This document shows, piece after piece, positions 11,040-23,344 of a DNA stretch of 64,000 nucleotides. The position numbers were made by a program, and so were the translations under genes. The notes under the pieces were generated by a model, which had not been told where the DNA came from, searched no databases, and worked only from the letters and a program-made list of their open reading frames with translations. Position 1 is the first letter of the stretch. The number at the start of each line of letters is the position of its first letter. The DNA is from Neospora caninum Liverpool (Eukaryota > Apicomplexa > Conoidasida > Eucoccidiorida > Sarcocystidae): positions 1,860,001 through 1,924,000 of the forward strand of contig NC_018391.1 of NCBI RefSeq assembly GCF_000208865.1, written 5' to 3'.

Positions 11040-13171
11040 CTGAGGAAGGCAACGGAAAATGGGAGTCGTAGAAAACGTGCCGGGACCAGTTTCCTTCCCT
11101 CTGAACTTTCGCCTCTCTCTTCACGGTTGTATCGAGAGGATGTACCTTCGTACGTTGATGCGCCCAAGACTCGGTCTACATTCGCATGCCAACCTTAACC
11201 TCCCGGCCCACAAAACAGGTGCGCCTTTCGCCAGTGGACACATCTGCCTGTTCCTTTCTGCTGTATCCGCATCAGTCCCTCGTAGCCATCTGTCTATGTC
11301 TCTCTGTCAAGTGTATCCACCTTTTGCCGATGCGCGTCACGCTTCTCTTTTGAAACTGTCTACATTCTCTGGCCCGTTAACAAATCACCGTTGTGCAAGG
11401 ATGTGTGCAGGCTTCGAGCCACATCTGTTTACCATCGATTGCCTCTGTTGCCCCTGTCCTAAGACAAAAAGCATTCGCGCCCTGTCTTAACTCTCTACGA
11501 CCTTTTGCATTTTCTCCTCTATTCTGCCGCCTCATTGCCCACCACGAGCCCACAGCACGGCTCGGGGAGTGTGTGCAAGAAAATGCTTTTTCTTTCCCAC
11601 GCTTCGCAACTTCGCAACGCGTGTGGAGCTGCTGGTCAAGGAGAGACGCCACCGAATTTGAAAAAAGTGAAAGACGTTTGTGCCCATGTGAGAAGTGTCT
11701 GTTCATCTTGCCCCATCCTTGGGAGGCCTGGAGTCAAGACACAAGTTCGTTTCCGTCACGGATGCACAACCTCAGGTCGGGCAAGAACCACCGTTGAAAT
11801 AAAACCGAAACGTGTATGCAAATACCGTGGCCGTTCCAGACCGTGTCAAAGCTGTTTCTGAGGCGTACGAGTTGGACTACTGATTTCGATCTCGAATGTC
11901 TTTTCCAGATCCAGGTTCTACTGCGTTAGCACAGCATGCGGCACGCCCTCAAGGTTCGCCACGTCGCCAATCGCCTCGAGGTTCTCGCCTTTCTCTCGGC
12001 TTCCTCTCTGCGCTGTTTTGTCTCCGGCAGGCTGCGCTTGAAAAAACCGAGAGTCGTCACGGACCGCGTCGCGCTGTCCGCTCTTCCAGAGCTTGTACCG
12101 AGCGCTCGGGAGGCTTCTAGAAAGCGTGCGGCCCCGTTCGTTTCTGCCGTCCACTACCCCCCCCAACGCTTTTGCGATCAGCTCGCCTCCTTCCCATATA
12201 TGAGACACTGCACACAACGGGCCGTCTTCGGTCCACACACGCCGCGCAGTCCACCCATGGTCCTCGCTCGCAGTCGTCACAGTCGCCGCAGCCGTCGCAT
12301 CCTCGCGTTTGCGCCTCGGCGATCCCCGAGACTCGATTCTCCTGATTTCTTTGAGGCCTGCCATCTGCATACCAAACACCGCGGAGTTGGGCGCACACGC
12401 GCACCAGCGAACGGGAACGATCGCCCCCGGCTTTCTGTTCGCGGCCGCCGCCCGAGTTCCCCATGTGTCGGCGGTTGCCTCGCACCTCTCCCTCGCCGCA
12501 GTTTTTGGCGTTTGCATCTGTGTGCGGATCCCGACGCTCAAGGATCGGCCGCCGAGGAAGAGACTGCGTCGGCGCATGCAGAGCTTCTCTCGCCATCTTC
12601 CTCTCTCTGGTGCGGAAAGAACTGCCGTGTGCGTGTGTGCGTCGATAGCCCCCTGTCTCCTCTCTCGCCCCATCTCTTCCTCTGCGAAACGCGGGCCGCG
12701 CCAAAGCCACTCACATCCCTTAGCGCTCCTCGACGCGCGCCAAGTTCATGATGCCGCAACGAACAATGCCACTCCCGCGCCAAACACATCTATATGCTCT
12801 CCCGCATACACGCCCGTGCATACTTGTGCCGCTATACACGCATGCACGCCTGTGTGTAAGCATGTCCCTAGATTCGCTGTCGCCTCTCTGGCCCTCTCAG
12901 CGCTCCACAGAGCCGTCGCGGTTCTCGAGTGCCTTCTCTCGCGTTCTCGACCGCGCATCCCGGGCCCCTGATATGAGTTCTTCAACCTGCAAGGCCTCCT
13001 TCCGAGTTCTTGGCCCCGTTCGTTCCGTCGCCTGACGCCAGGCAAACTACGGCCAGGAAAACGCCCCCGCGCGTCCTCTCGCCGCATCGATTGGAGTTCA
13101 GCCTTGCTGAAGGCGCGTACCGTCCCACCCGACTCCCTCGTCCCTCTAGCTTCTTCAAAACGCGACTGATT
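11040..13171. other. Ambiguous stretch with long open frames on both strands
   Basis: Minus strand 12673-11918 is open for 251 codons, and its last 60 codons (ending EGVPHAVLTQ) have the G/C-ending bias of real genes here. Plus strand 11936-12751 is open for 271 codons from a true ATG, with a basic, presequence-like start (MRHALKVRHVANRLEV). Both cannot easily be real, and mirror-frame GC bias explains at least one. I could not tie either to a complete gene. The remainder (11040-11900 and 12750-13171) shows nothing convincing. Confidence 0.3.
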
Positions 13172-14316
13172 TCAGGACATGGGTTCTGGCTTCTTGAGGT
13201 CTATTTCGTCGTCTGCCGACTGAATCCACTCAATGACCGAATCGCTTCTCTGACGCCCAAAGAGCGACAACGCCACCGCGCCGCCAACCGCGCTGTCCTT
13301 GTCGAACCGGACATCGCAAGCGAAGCGAATGGGAACATCCACGGAGAACCCCCGCTTCAGTTTGGTGATGCGGATCTTCTTCGCGCGTTCCTGCTCGCCA
13401 GGCTCCGACTTCTGGTCTCCACTTTGCACTGGGCCCTCGGACGCCGCCTGTGGAGCAAAAATACACAGCTGGAAAGCGCGGGAAGCTAAACGCGACGAAA
13501 GGGACTCACGTGCGTGGGTCGAGAGCGGCGGAAGGGGCCGCAACGACCAAAGGACGCCGAACGGCGAAAACCGAAAAACTCGGAACCCGTGAAGAACCAT
13601 TGACATCCGTTCTCGACGAAGTGCACAACAGAGCGGCATTCCAACAACCGTCAAGAGGCAGAAAAGAAGAAAGAGAAGGGACCAACGAAGTAAAAACAAC
13701 GAAGGACGTGAAGCGTCGCATGCAGAGATGCCCTCTTTCTCTACCCTTTTCCCCCACCAGCCCCGGTGATGTCCTCGACTGGGTGGCCTCTCTACTCGAG
13801 TCCTCCCCACCTGCTCGATCTCCTCCATCTGTTCGCCTTTCCGTCCTTGCGTTCCTCCGGCCCTCCTCTCCCTCGCGACGCGTCCCCTTTCCCCTCGCGT
13901 CCGCTTTCCCCCTCGCTTCTGTCGCGACGCGTCCTTTCTTCCCCCGCTCCTCTTTTTGTCTCGTTCGTTTGCGCTTCTCGGCTCTCTTGTGCCGGGAGAC
14001 TTACGCCCGTTGCCTCCTTTCTGCCTTCGCGCTGAGTCGCAGCGCCCGTGCCTGACGGTGGTTCCCGGACGGGCTGAGATGCACTGCTCGACGGCGCGGG
14101 CTGCTCGGCACCTGGCGTCTGAGACTCCGACACGCGCCGGTATGACCCCGTCCGAGTGGGCGTGCAAAGTGAACTCGAGAGACCGCCAAGCTGTGCCACA
14201 GGCGTTTCGCAGCAAGTGCTGTTCGCGACTCCCGAGGCAGCCGGGAGCAGAGCGGTGTTCCCCACTCCGCCTCCGCTCTTTCCGCGAGTTGCGGCGGAGG
14301 ACGCCGCACATCCCAT
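13172..14316 (-). CDS. Small MGC-type (myristoyl/palmitoyl) orphan protein
   Basis: Two exons are clear: 14316-14005 (104 codons, donor GTAAGT) and 13447-13172 (91 codons plus TGA stop, acceptor TTTGCTCCACAG), joined in phase 0 to give 195 residues. The ATG sits in CTCAAAATGGG, matching the Toxoplasma start consensus. The protein begins MGCAASSAATRGKSGG: Gly2 is a candidate for N-myristoylation and Cys3 for palmitoylation, with another Cys pair near residues 35-36. Residues about 10-120 are Ser/Pro/Gly-rich and probably disordered. The last 75 residues form a compact beta-rich unit (KIRITKLKRGFSVDVPIRF, then AVALSLFGRQ) and end acidic then KKPEPMS. Dual acylation suggests anchoring at the plasma membrane or inner membrane complex. 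I recognise no family; ISP or IMP1-like proteins share the N-terminal signal but I see no sequence match. Confidence 0.75.
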
Positions 14317-17300
14317 TTTGAGCGCCTGTCTGGGGGTCGGCCACGCCCGAGGAAAGCGAGGAGAAAGAGGCCAGGGCCAGCTTCACCTGTTTTCCCGCTC
14401 TTTTCTTGCTGGGCGTTGCGGGCCGAGAGAGACGGACCTAGAGAGGCCAGGCCGCAAACAGCCTGCAGACCTGTAATCTCCGCAGTGGAAACCACGGCGT
14501 TGCCGGAAAGGCGGCTTCCCCTCTTCTCTTTCGAGGGGAACTCGGCGACTCCCCCGTGAAGAAATCCGTTGCGCCTCGTCGACTGAGTCGCCGTTTTCGG
14601 GTGGAGAGCGCCTGAGGGGTTGTGTAGAGTCGGCGAAAAACACGGAACAGGCAGACCCCTTGCCGGCTCAGAAACGAAGGAAAGGGTCGGTGGCGAAAAC
14701 CCCACACAGAAAATCCAGGTTGCGGCCAGCGAAAAAGGCAGGGCCAGCGCTGCGCCCGCACACTTGAAACCGCGCCGTACAATTTGGACGGGGTTTAACA
14801 GGGTGGAGCAGTAACGCTACAGGACTCTTGCGCCGCGCCGCAGCCGCGGGGACAGAAAAAACGAGAAGGTCGAGCGAAGAACTTCGCGCCAGAGGAAGGC
14901 GAAGAAGGTGCCGATCGCGTACGGGAGTGACGAGGGGAAAGGCCGCTCAGTTCCCCCCCCTGCGCGACACAAAGACGGACCCCACCGCCCGGCTGGGGTA
15001 GAAACGGCGAGACACACGAAGGTTGACTAAGGCGCCTCGCTTTCTGTCTTTCCTGAGGAGGAGCCAGAAAAAGGCGCCCTGCGAGAGGAAACCGCGCTCT
15101 TGAATGGGCGGAAAAATTGGGCGCAACACGACAGCACCCGCACCAGGAGAGATTCGCACGCCGTATTGGCGGCAATTGAAAATCGATACCGGAACCGCAA
15201 ACTTCCGATAAAAAGGGGGGTCTCTCCGCTGCTCTCGCTGCAAAAAATTTGGAAAGCAATGGAGACAACGGAAATAAAGGAAAAATCATCCGCTAACGGC
15301 CGTCGGACGGTAGGCCAGGTGTATGTACACCTGGGACATTTCGTTCTGGCGGGTCTCGCAGGCGACTGTTTGTTCTGGACAAGACGTGGACGCAGGAGAT
15401 CTTTCCGAACAAACGGACGACGGCATACAAGTTTAAACACATGGAAAAAAGGCCCGGAGCGAAAAAGAAACAAGGCACATGCGTTTGACCATCACTGGAT
15501 CCGCCGGCGGACGGGCAAGCGGTCACTCGACCCTTTGCCGCCGGTTGCCCCCGAGGCGTCGCACACGAGGGCCGTTGGCAGCGTAAATCGCGCAAAAATG
15601 GGCCAGAAACGCGCCACAGGAGCTGGAAGAAATCGAGACAGTATCAACACTCGACATCATTTGCCGGGTCTCTCCGCGCTGGTCGTCTCGATGCGTCGAC
15701 CGCAGCGGTAGGGTTCCAGGAGGAAAAAGAGAAATCCAGCGGCTTAGGCTTCCTTGAGAAAACCGACTGGAGCCTTCTTTTGCAGGGTTCGAGTCACTCA
15801 GCGGAGAAGGTGCATTTTATGTGGCCTGCCTCGCGAAAGGTCGTCTGAATTGCATCGCCTCTACAGCCTCTCTCCACTCGCCTTTTCCCGGAAGCAGCGT
15901 TGCGGTGTGCCAGGGACCACGGAGCACGGACGAAGCCCAAGAGCCCCACCGCTCCGGCGAACTTTCTCTGCTCGCGCGGTGTCTTCCCAGTGCGCCCCGT
16001 CGCGGTGTTGCCGCCGAAACTGACCCGCTCGAGAAAAGACGATCCCGCGTTCCGGTCTCACGTGCGCGCACTGGGCGGGTCGCGGGGGTATCGTGCTCGA
16101 AATCTCCGGGACCAAGTCCCTCTGTTTCTGGCGGGTCTGCGCTGTCCTCGAAAGAGAAGATCGAAATCTTCCCGTTTCTCTCGCCAAGGCAGAATCCACG
16201 CTCTATCCCGCGTGTGTGTGTGCACAGCCGGCAGTTTGGGTGGGTTTCCGCGAGCTTCCCCTCGCGTTTTCACCGGACCTCAGCGCCCCAGGAGGCGCTC
16301 ACCGTGAACGGTTTCTCCCTCTCCACCGAACCCGGTGGAGCACCGCGCACGGCGCCGGAGGGCGGCGGAGCGAAGGGAGGGCGAGCTCTACGAACGCTGG
16401 GGCTGCATGCACGGACATCGAGGGACGTCGTGGAGAGGTTCGACGTTGCGTGACGAAACGCGAAGAGCGCATTTGCTGACCCAGCGAGACGCGTGAGGCT
16501 CTCGCCAGTCGACTCTGTGATGCTTCATCCGGAAGGCAGAGAAACGTCTAGAGCTGCGCGGCGTCGTGTCTCTTCACATGCCCGCATCTTGTCATACGGG
16601 AACGCTTGTGCACGATGCCTGCAGTTGAAAAACGTTTCTCGCAGCGTCGAGGCCTTCAGACCGGTCTGTGATACGCGGCGGCCGGGCGTTTGAGGAAAGC
16701 TTTCGCCCCGAGGTAAACGCGTGCCTCTCCGTCGGAAACATTCCTCCATGCAGAAAAGGGCGAAGAGTCGAGTCTGGGAAAATGGAGCTCGCCTCCCCCT
16801 TGCAATACACAGGTTGATCTGGACCGGAAACGCCGCGGGTCTCGAGGTGAAAGCTGCTCCCACGCTTGCGCTGTCCCCTTTTCTGTTTCCCCGTTCTCTA
16901 CTCCATCTTCATCTCGCCTTCTCCCATTTCTTCTCTGCTGCGGCACCGCACACGCGCGCGTGAGCCTGTGCGGCCTCCGGCGTACAGACGCTTTTTACGG
17001 CGACGCAGGGAGGGCGCGCTGCCAACCGACATCGGGGGCCCAAACGTCAGAAGAACGACGGATCCTCAGCTCCTCGACGGATTGACTCGTCTGTCGACGG
17101 CTTCTCTCTGAAGATCTTCGTGGTGACTGAACGAGGGAGGTATGCGGAGCAGCGATCGGACTGGTTCATGCAAACCCGGCGACCAGGGGACTCTTGAATC
17201 GAGAGAAAGTCGCTCCACGCTCCCTCTGCTGTCTCCGCGTGGCCTACGTCTCACGCTTTGCTCCTGGCGTCGAGAATCGTCGACTGGCGCGTCCCTTTCG

Positions 17301-17853
17301 TACTTCCCAGGTTCCCGGCGACCTTCCAGCGACGTTCCCGGCGACCTTCCAGCGACGTTCCCGGCGACGGCCTCTGCGGCGAGGTCGGTGATCTGAGCCT
17401 GCCTCGCTGGGGGCTCCTTCTCCGTCCAGGCCGACTGTCTCCTCAACGCCACGCTAGCAACGACTCTCGCGTGCCGCGGGGCGTGCGACTTCTTCGTCGC
17501 CCGGGAAAGTGCGCCTGTACAGCGTGGGTCAACTCCGTTTTCCTCAATCGTCCTCTAAATTCCTGTGTCCGATGTGTTTCCCCCTGTTCTCCTTTTGAAC
17601 TCTTGGACCCTTGACCGACGCACGCACTTTTGCCGTTGGGAAATGCGAAATGCTCCAGATCACCAGTTAACGGTGGATTCCTGCGCAGCGTGGCCCAGCC
17701 GTACACCGAGAGGGGTCTGGGGCGCATTGGTGTGAACGCGCCGTTTTCAAGTAGCCCTCGCCTGGGCACCCTCTGCGTTTTTAAAAGCGCCCCGCGCGCG
17801 TCGCCCCAGAGTTCGCGTGCAGGCTCTTCTCCGCAGCGCCACAACAGTCACAG
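14317..17853. other. Divergent intergenic region
   Basis: This 3.5-kb gap lies between the MGC gene (leftward) and the type I membrane protein gene (rightward), so it should hold both promoters and 5' UTRs. Open frames such as 15821-16453 (plus) and 17452-17066 (minus) lack splice support or recognisable protein features. A GAGAGACGG motif at about 14423 resembles the coccidian WGAGACG promoter element, a weak observation. Confidence 0.45.
17312..17368. repeat. 23-bp minisatellite, about 2.5 copies
   Basis: Two perfect copies of ttcccggcgaccttccagcg+acg are followed by a partial third. The repeat lies about 0.5 kb upstream of the membrane-protein start codon, probably in promoter or 5' UTR sequence. 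Confidence 0.85.
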
Positions 17854-20800
17854 ATGGAGTCCTCCATTTCGGCAGAGTTCGGCGCCTTCGCCGGGAGTCC
17901 GGGAGGCGCATTCCAGTCCCCCCGCCGCCCCACAGCTTCGTCGGCAAGAAGAAACTGCTCCGCCCCGGCACAGCCGAGCGCCGGAGACGCCTCGGCCTCC
18001 GTCTCGTCTGTTTCTTTCCTTTCTTCGCGCGCTGCTCTCCAGTGCGGCGATGCCGTCGCGTGTTCTCGTGCGTCGCACAAGGCGCCGCCGCGACTGGGCC
18101 TCCCGGCCCCAGCGTCTCCGTTCCGGGCCGTGCACAAACAGCGTTTCTCCTTGCTCCTTCTCGTCGTTGCCTCATCGCTGGTTAGCCTCGACTCTGCGCA
18201 CTGGGGCGAAAGCGTGGACGGGCGTCCGGCGGGCTTTCTGTTTCCAGCTGCGGAAGCATCGGTCCGATTTACCTCTTTCCCGTCTCAGAAGGCTCTCGCT
18301 CTGCGATTCGGCAACGTATCTCTGAGAGAAATGGTCATGGTAAGTGCGAAGAGCGGGCGTCACAACGTCCGCCCTCACGTGGATGTACACATGTACACAG
18401 CCTGCTGCAGGGGCCGTCTTCCCGAGTCGCACGTGTTCGTGCGTCTGTTGTGCATGCGCAGCACTTCCACTACACCGAGAAACTCTTGGAAGACGCGCGC
18501 GGGCTTCTCTCGCGAATCTTCCGAGTGCCGATCAGGGCCATTTCCTTCCTCCAGCTGAGACAGGACGACGAGCGCCCCGACCACGCCAGTCTCTTGACGT
18601 TTGAGTGAGTCCGCGAAGAATCCAGAGAGTCTCTGTGGAAGACACCCGCGTGCGTATGGGGTTCTCTGGGGGTCCAGGAAGCGTTTCCCGTATTAGCGAG
18701 ACGCAGGCCGATTTGCCCCGAACTGGGCACGGTCCATGCAGAGATCCGGCGACTTGCTCCGACCGCTTCAGAGACGCGAGTGAGAGAGGCGCGAGGCAGC
18801 GCGGTCACGCGCGAGGGACGTCTGTTAGCAGAGACAGAGAGACGACCGAGAAAGTGCATTCAGGGGCACGAGGGGAGCACCCCGACGATCGCCGTGGAAA
18901 GGCAAGCGTGGGGGGTGGAAAGGCCTCAAAAACGCGAAATCTGAACGCGCAGAGTACGTACGCCTGACGGGTGCAAGACGTTTCGCGTTTGTGCCTTTCC
19001 CGTTGCCTCCAGCGTCCAGGGGAAGCATTTGCACGACCAGCAAGGCCAGTTCCAAGAGTACCTCGAGAAGCACAGCGAGGGCCTTGAATTGGTCTTCGGC
19101 GGGCGAAAGGTGAGCGAGACGCGAGTGTCTGGTGTCTTTCACGTTTCATGGCCATACGCCGAGTGCCCTCGCCGTGTTGGGACCGCAACCAGCGCTCGCT
19201 CTCGCTGCATATAGACGCTTCTGTCTGTCTGGTGTGTCATCTTAAGGACAGCTGCTCGCCGCTGCCGGGTCGGGTTTCTTGTGTGTCGCTCTTTCGGTCT
19301 CCCAAGGTGACACCGGATAGGCGCGTTCCGTGACGCCTGAGAGCTCGCGGGTAGATCTGCACAGTTGTGGAGTTGTGTCCCGTGTGTGTCTCTGAGATTG
19401 TGCGGACTTGTGTCCTCGCGCATGCGTCGTGCGCATGTTGCGTTCCGAGCTCCTCGTTCCTCCGTTTTCACAGGTGATTCGCCTTCGGTGTCTCCTGTCG
19501 CCAGGTGTCGTGTGAGCCGCTGGCTCAGGTCTTGCAGCCGGCAGTCGTGGAGGAGATGCCCGAGCCTCAGGGGAAAAGCTTCGTGTGGCAACGGCCCGGT
19601 AAGACGAACACTGCCACGCGCGCGCGCGCCAGGTTCTCTTCAGAGAAGGAGAAAGAAACGGTGGACACCAAAGGCCACCCGCGGGGAAAGGGGATCCAGA
19701 GAACGGCGCGGAGACGCAGAAAGAGGGCGGCGGAAAAGGCAGGCCGCGACGGGGAACAGGTGTCCGAAAAGCCCGCGACCAAACACAAGATCTCTCCAGT
19801 GATGCGCGCCCTTGCCTCCGCAGGTTACACGCGAATTCTCGACAACGCTGAGCACCTCATCTGGGTCAGAGTCAAGAAGACTTCTGGAGTCCCGCGCCAT
19901 GTAGGTGCACACACAATTCTTGTCGCGTCCTGTCCCCCCGACGCGGGCCCTCGCCAGCGCTCTTCGCATGCGTGTGTAATGCATACACAGCTACGGGTGC
20001 CTGGACATGCGAGAGACACACGCGGATCGGTGGACGGACTAGTTGGGAGTGAACGAGAGCAGGGGCGCGAGAGAGGCTTCCAGGGATTCTCCATGATCTC
20101 TGCCGCTGTGCTTCCTCGCGACAGCGTTTTTCCAGTCCATCCTGCGAGAGGTCGTCGCTGTGGAGCCCCAAAGTGCCTGTCTCTCGACGGGGGCGGCGTC
20201 ACTCGCGCTGTTAGCCGGAAAGGTTCCCCTTGCGAGTTTGTTTCGTGTCTGTGCGTTTCGGAAACACCCCCAGATGCGCCTGTTCAGCTGCCTGCGTTTC
20301 CAGAGGAAGTGAGGCCCCGGTCTCGGCTGCTCGCCTGCGGAGCGTGGTAAAAGAAGAGATGGACTGCTGCTATCATCCCAGCAGTGTCCCTTCGTTGGCA
20401 GTGTGTGCCTGCATCGGGTGGGGGGACTGTCGCGAAGCGTTTCGGGATAGCAAACCTGTCTGCGTACATCTTGCTCTTTCGTCTCGTCTGTTGCGCATTT
20501 CACCAGGCACAGTACGGCGAAGTGAACCAGATGCTTACTAGAGCGGTTAAGGGCGTCGTCCAGGCCACAGGCTACCTTGTTGAACCCGAGGACGTCCAAG
20601 TCCTGTCTCTGGAAGAAGACAGGGATGCCCGAGTCGTCGCCCTAGGGTAAGCCTTTGCGTTCGTCTCGACTTCGTGGCCTCTCTCCATTTTCTCTCGCAG
20701 CGTCTCCGCATCGCGCCTCTCTAGTGAAAGTGTCGGTGGAGCGGTGTGGTGTTTGACAGTGGAGAGCCCCGCCCTAGCAGAGAGGGAACGGGTGGAAGAC

Positions 20801-23344
20801 AGGGAACTTCCGGGTTGCGCCGCCTTGAACCACGGCTTCGCCATTCGCCGTGTCTCCCCATTGGCGCTACAGTTGGGAAGAAGGATTTTCTGGCGGACGC
20901 CGCGGGACCGACTGGCCCAAACGGTTGAGAGATGGAGTCTACAGATGCTGGTCATTCATGAACATCGTGGCGAGTCAGATGAAAAACAGCAGGAAAAGGG
21001 AGGAAACACAACAAAGTGCCTTGACGAGTGGATGTTCGCGCTCGCCTGCTTGCCGAGGTGTCCGTCAGGGAGCATCGGTTTCGTATCATCAGACTGCGAG
21101 TGGCCCTTCTTACTCGGCCCGTCGTGTCTGTTCCGCCACTTGTCGAGTCGCCTTCCGTTGCATTCCACGCTTGACGGTGCTCACGAGAGCAAACCATCCG
21201 CCGAAAAATGGAGTCAATGGAGTCGACCCGCGCCGAGGGCAAAGAAGCGCTGCGAGTGATTTCAGCTGTGGCTAGGTGGGAACTCCAGGGTGAGGCCGTT
21301 CCGAAAGTTGTGCCCGGGTCCCGCCTGCGGTTTTTCTTCGCATCAGGATTTCGCAACACCGAGGCGTGCAACACTACTTGAAAGCCCTGAAAGCCTGGCT
21401 TCGAAACGCATGCGGAGGGACCATGATCCTGCAGACTGCTCTAGGAGCCGCCCTCACTGCCGATTGCTCCATACCGCTTGTGACCGTCCGAGAGACAGGT
21501 ACGGGAACACAGCTGAGATCTGGAAAGAAACGAACAAGGGATTGGCGAGGCCCTGAGCAGTCCCAGAGGCGGGGAAACAGCCGTGCCTCTAGAGCGCTCC
21601 CTAGGACGAGCCGTAGAGCTGTCGACCGAACCTATCCATGTCCCCGGGAGAGCGAATCTCTGGACAAGCTCTCGGATCGAGAAACGTTTCACGTGCCTCT
21701 TCTCACTTTGAGGGTCGGCGGCCTGAACAGCGTAGATGACAAAAGAGACGACGAGTAGGCATTTGAGTTCCCACCGCTGCTGTCGTCCTGAGCTCAGGCG
21801 TTCGTGGACACGCCGACGCGGTCCTTCACTTGGCGACAGACGCGTGCCTTTACTGACACAGCGCTGTGGCATCTCCATTTGTTTACTTATATATCTATGT
21901 TTTGAAAAGATCTTGATATATATATCTATATATGCGGCGAGTCAAAACAGGTGCGCCAGCTGCACAGATGGCGACTCCGTTTTCTGTATCCAGGTTAGCG
22001 TGCAGACCCTAGCATTCGTCTTTTCTGGTTCCTGTGTGTCTGATTTTCCAGGCCAGCCTCTAACGGAGGACGATATTTCTCTGGAAGAGGATTCGGATGC
22101 GGCATCTGAGGCCGCGCCTAAGAAACAGAAAGAGATGGACGACAAAGAGCAGGACCGTGCTGCGATGGACCCATCTACGCGGTTCGGCCCGAACTACGTG
22201 ACGGGTGCTCACAATGCAACGGAACCTGGGACGTTTCCGCCCGGCTATCCAATGGCCTATCCTTGGGGCTACATGCCTCCGTTCCCACCTCATCCGTGGC
22301 CCAGCCCCGCCGGCGAAGGCGATCGAGAGGCTGTTGATAAAGCAGGTGCGAACGAGGAAGTGGGGACCACACAGGAAAGCGCGAGGAAGACCGATTCGCG
22401 ACGGCGAGCCTACTCAAATGAATGGTTCCCTTTAGCGGACACAGAACGTAGAAAATTCACGCAGCGGGCAGAGATCTTTTGGCTCCGTCTGTTGCTTGGA
22501 TCAGTCAAACGTGAAGTCCGGGGACTTGCGAAGGGTTGGCGCTTGCTGGCGTCCGCCTGGGAGGAACCACAGAGATCTTGCCTACGAACCAGAAATGGGG
22601 CAAAAAGTTAAGAGGCGAGGGCGAGACACCCGCAGCATGGGAGTCTTTTCGCCATTCCGCTGGCGTTGTCCTCGGGGGACCGGCCTGTCGTGTCCGGGAG
22701 AACAGCTGCGTCGTTATATAGTCTTGAGCAATGGCTCTGCCGGAACGGAGACGCGTGTCGTCTTGTCCCCCGTGTGCGTTCTCAGTGAAGGCGAGCAACG
22801 CCCCGGCGGAAGCGACGGCTGAAGAGGCAGGAGGATCCTCAGGTAAAAGAAGACTCCATCGCTGGTTCTCTTATGTTCGTATTTACTCTACCTATTCTTA
22901 CCGGTGGATTAGCTGTGATTCGCTTCGATTTAGGTGTAAATACAGACTTCTATGTTTCTGTGTGTACGGCGAGATGGGGCTGACGTCGGCAGTTGGCGGC
23001 GACTGTGTGCAAGAGTCACCGTCTTTGAGTTGCGGTTCGGGTGGTGAAGGAACGACTACCAACTCTAGTCCACTGAGTTGCGGAAATCGGGAAGATTCGC
23101 AGAACAACGGCGATCAACATACCAGGGTGCATGCTGGGCGTGTGCGTCTGCTCTTTCAGGTGTCGGCGTCAAGATCGGCATTGTCGCTGGCTGCTTGGTC
23201 GTGGGTCTGCTGATAGTTCTCGTGGTTTGGTGCGTGTGGAGACTCCGGAAGAAGGACGAGAAGGCGCTTGCAGAAAAGCAGCGGGAAATTATTGCGGAAC
23301 GCAGGGCGAAAAACCGCGGCGTCGCCACATACGCGCAGCAGTGA
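17854..23344 (+). CDS. Type I membrane protein with two similar alpha/beta ectodomain units
   Basis: Ten exons join in phase: 17854-18339, 18462-18604, 19013-19109, 19505-19598, 19824-19900, 20507-20646, 21347-21498, 22052-22345, 22786-22842 and 23160-23344, giving 574 residues. A hydrophobic run (FSLLLLVVASSLVSL, about residues 98-112) is a recessed signal sequence or anchor after a long Ser/Ala/Arg-rich leader. Residues about 140-255 and 275-392 look like two copies of one beta-alpha-beta-beta-alpha-beta unit. Both have Tyr-led helices, a 'D/E-D' turn, a YLxxxxxW or YLEKH helix and a closing C-x-x/S-I-P-L strand. An acidic linker (about 397-425) and a Pro/Tyr-rich stalk (PPGYPMAYPWGYMPPFPP) follow. 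A transmembrane helix (about 519-541, GIVAGCLVVGLLIVLVVW) leads into a basic 33-residue tail ending in YAQQ. The fold suggests SEA or ferredoxin-like domains (inference). The family is not recognised. A surface or secretory-organelle location is likely. Confidence 0.85.

Noticed and set aside
15100..15711. Plus-strand frame of 203 codons
   Set aside because: It opens at TTG rather than ATG, the codon choice is unlike neighbouring exons, and no splice partner was found.
15740..15840. A GGTTCGAGTC box that could be a tRNA T-loop
   Set aside because: No matching A box, anticodon arm or acceptor stem can be folded around it.
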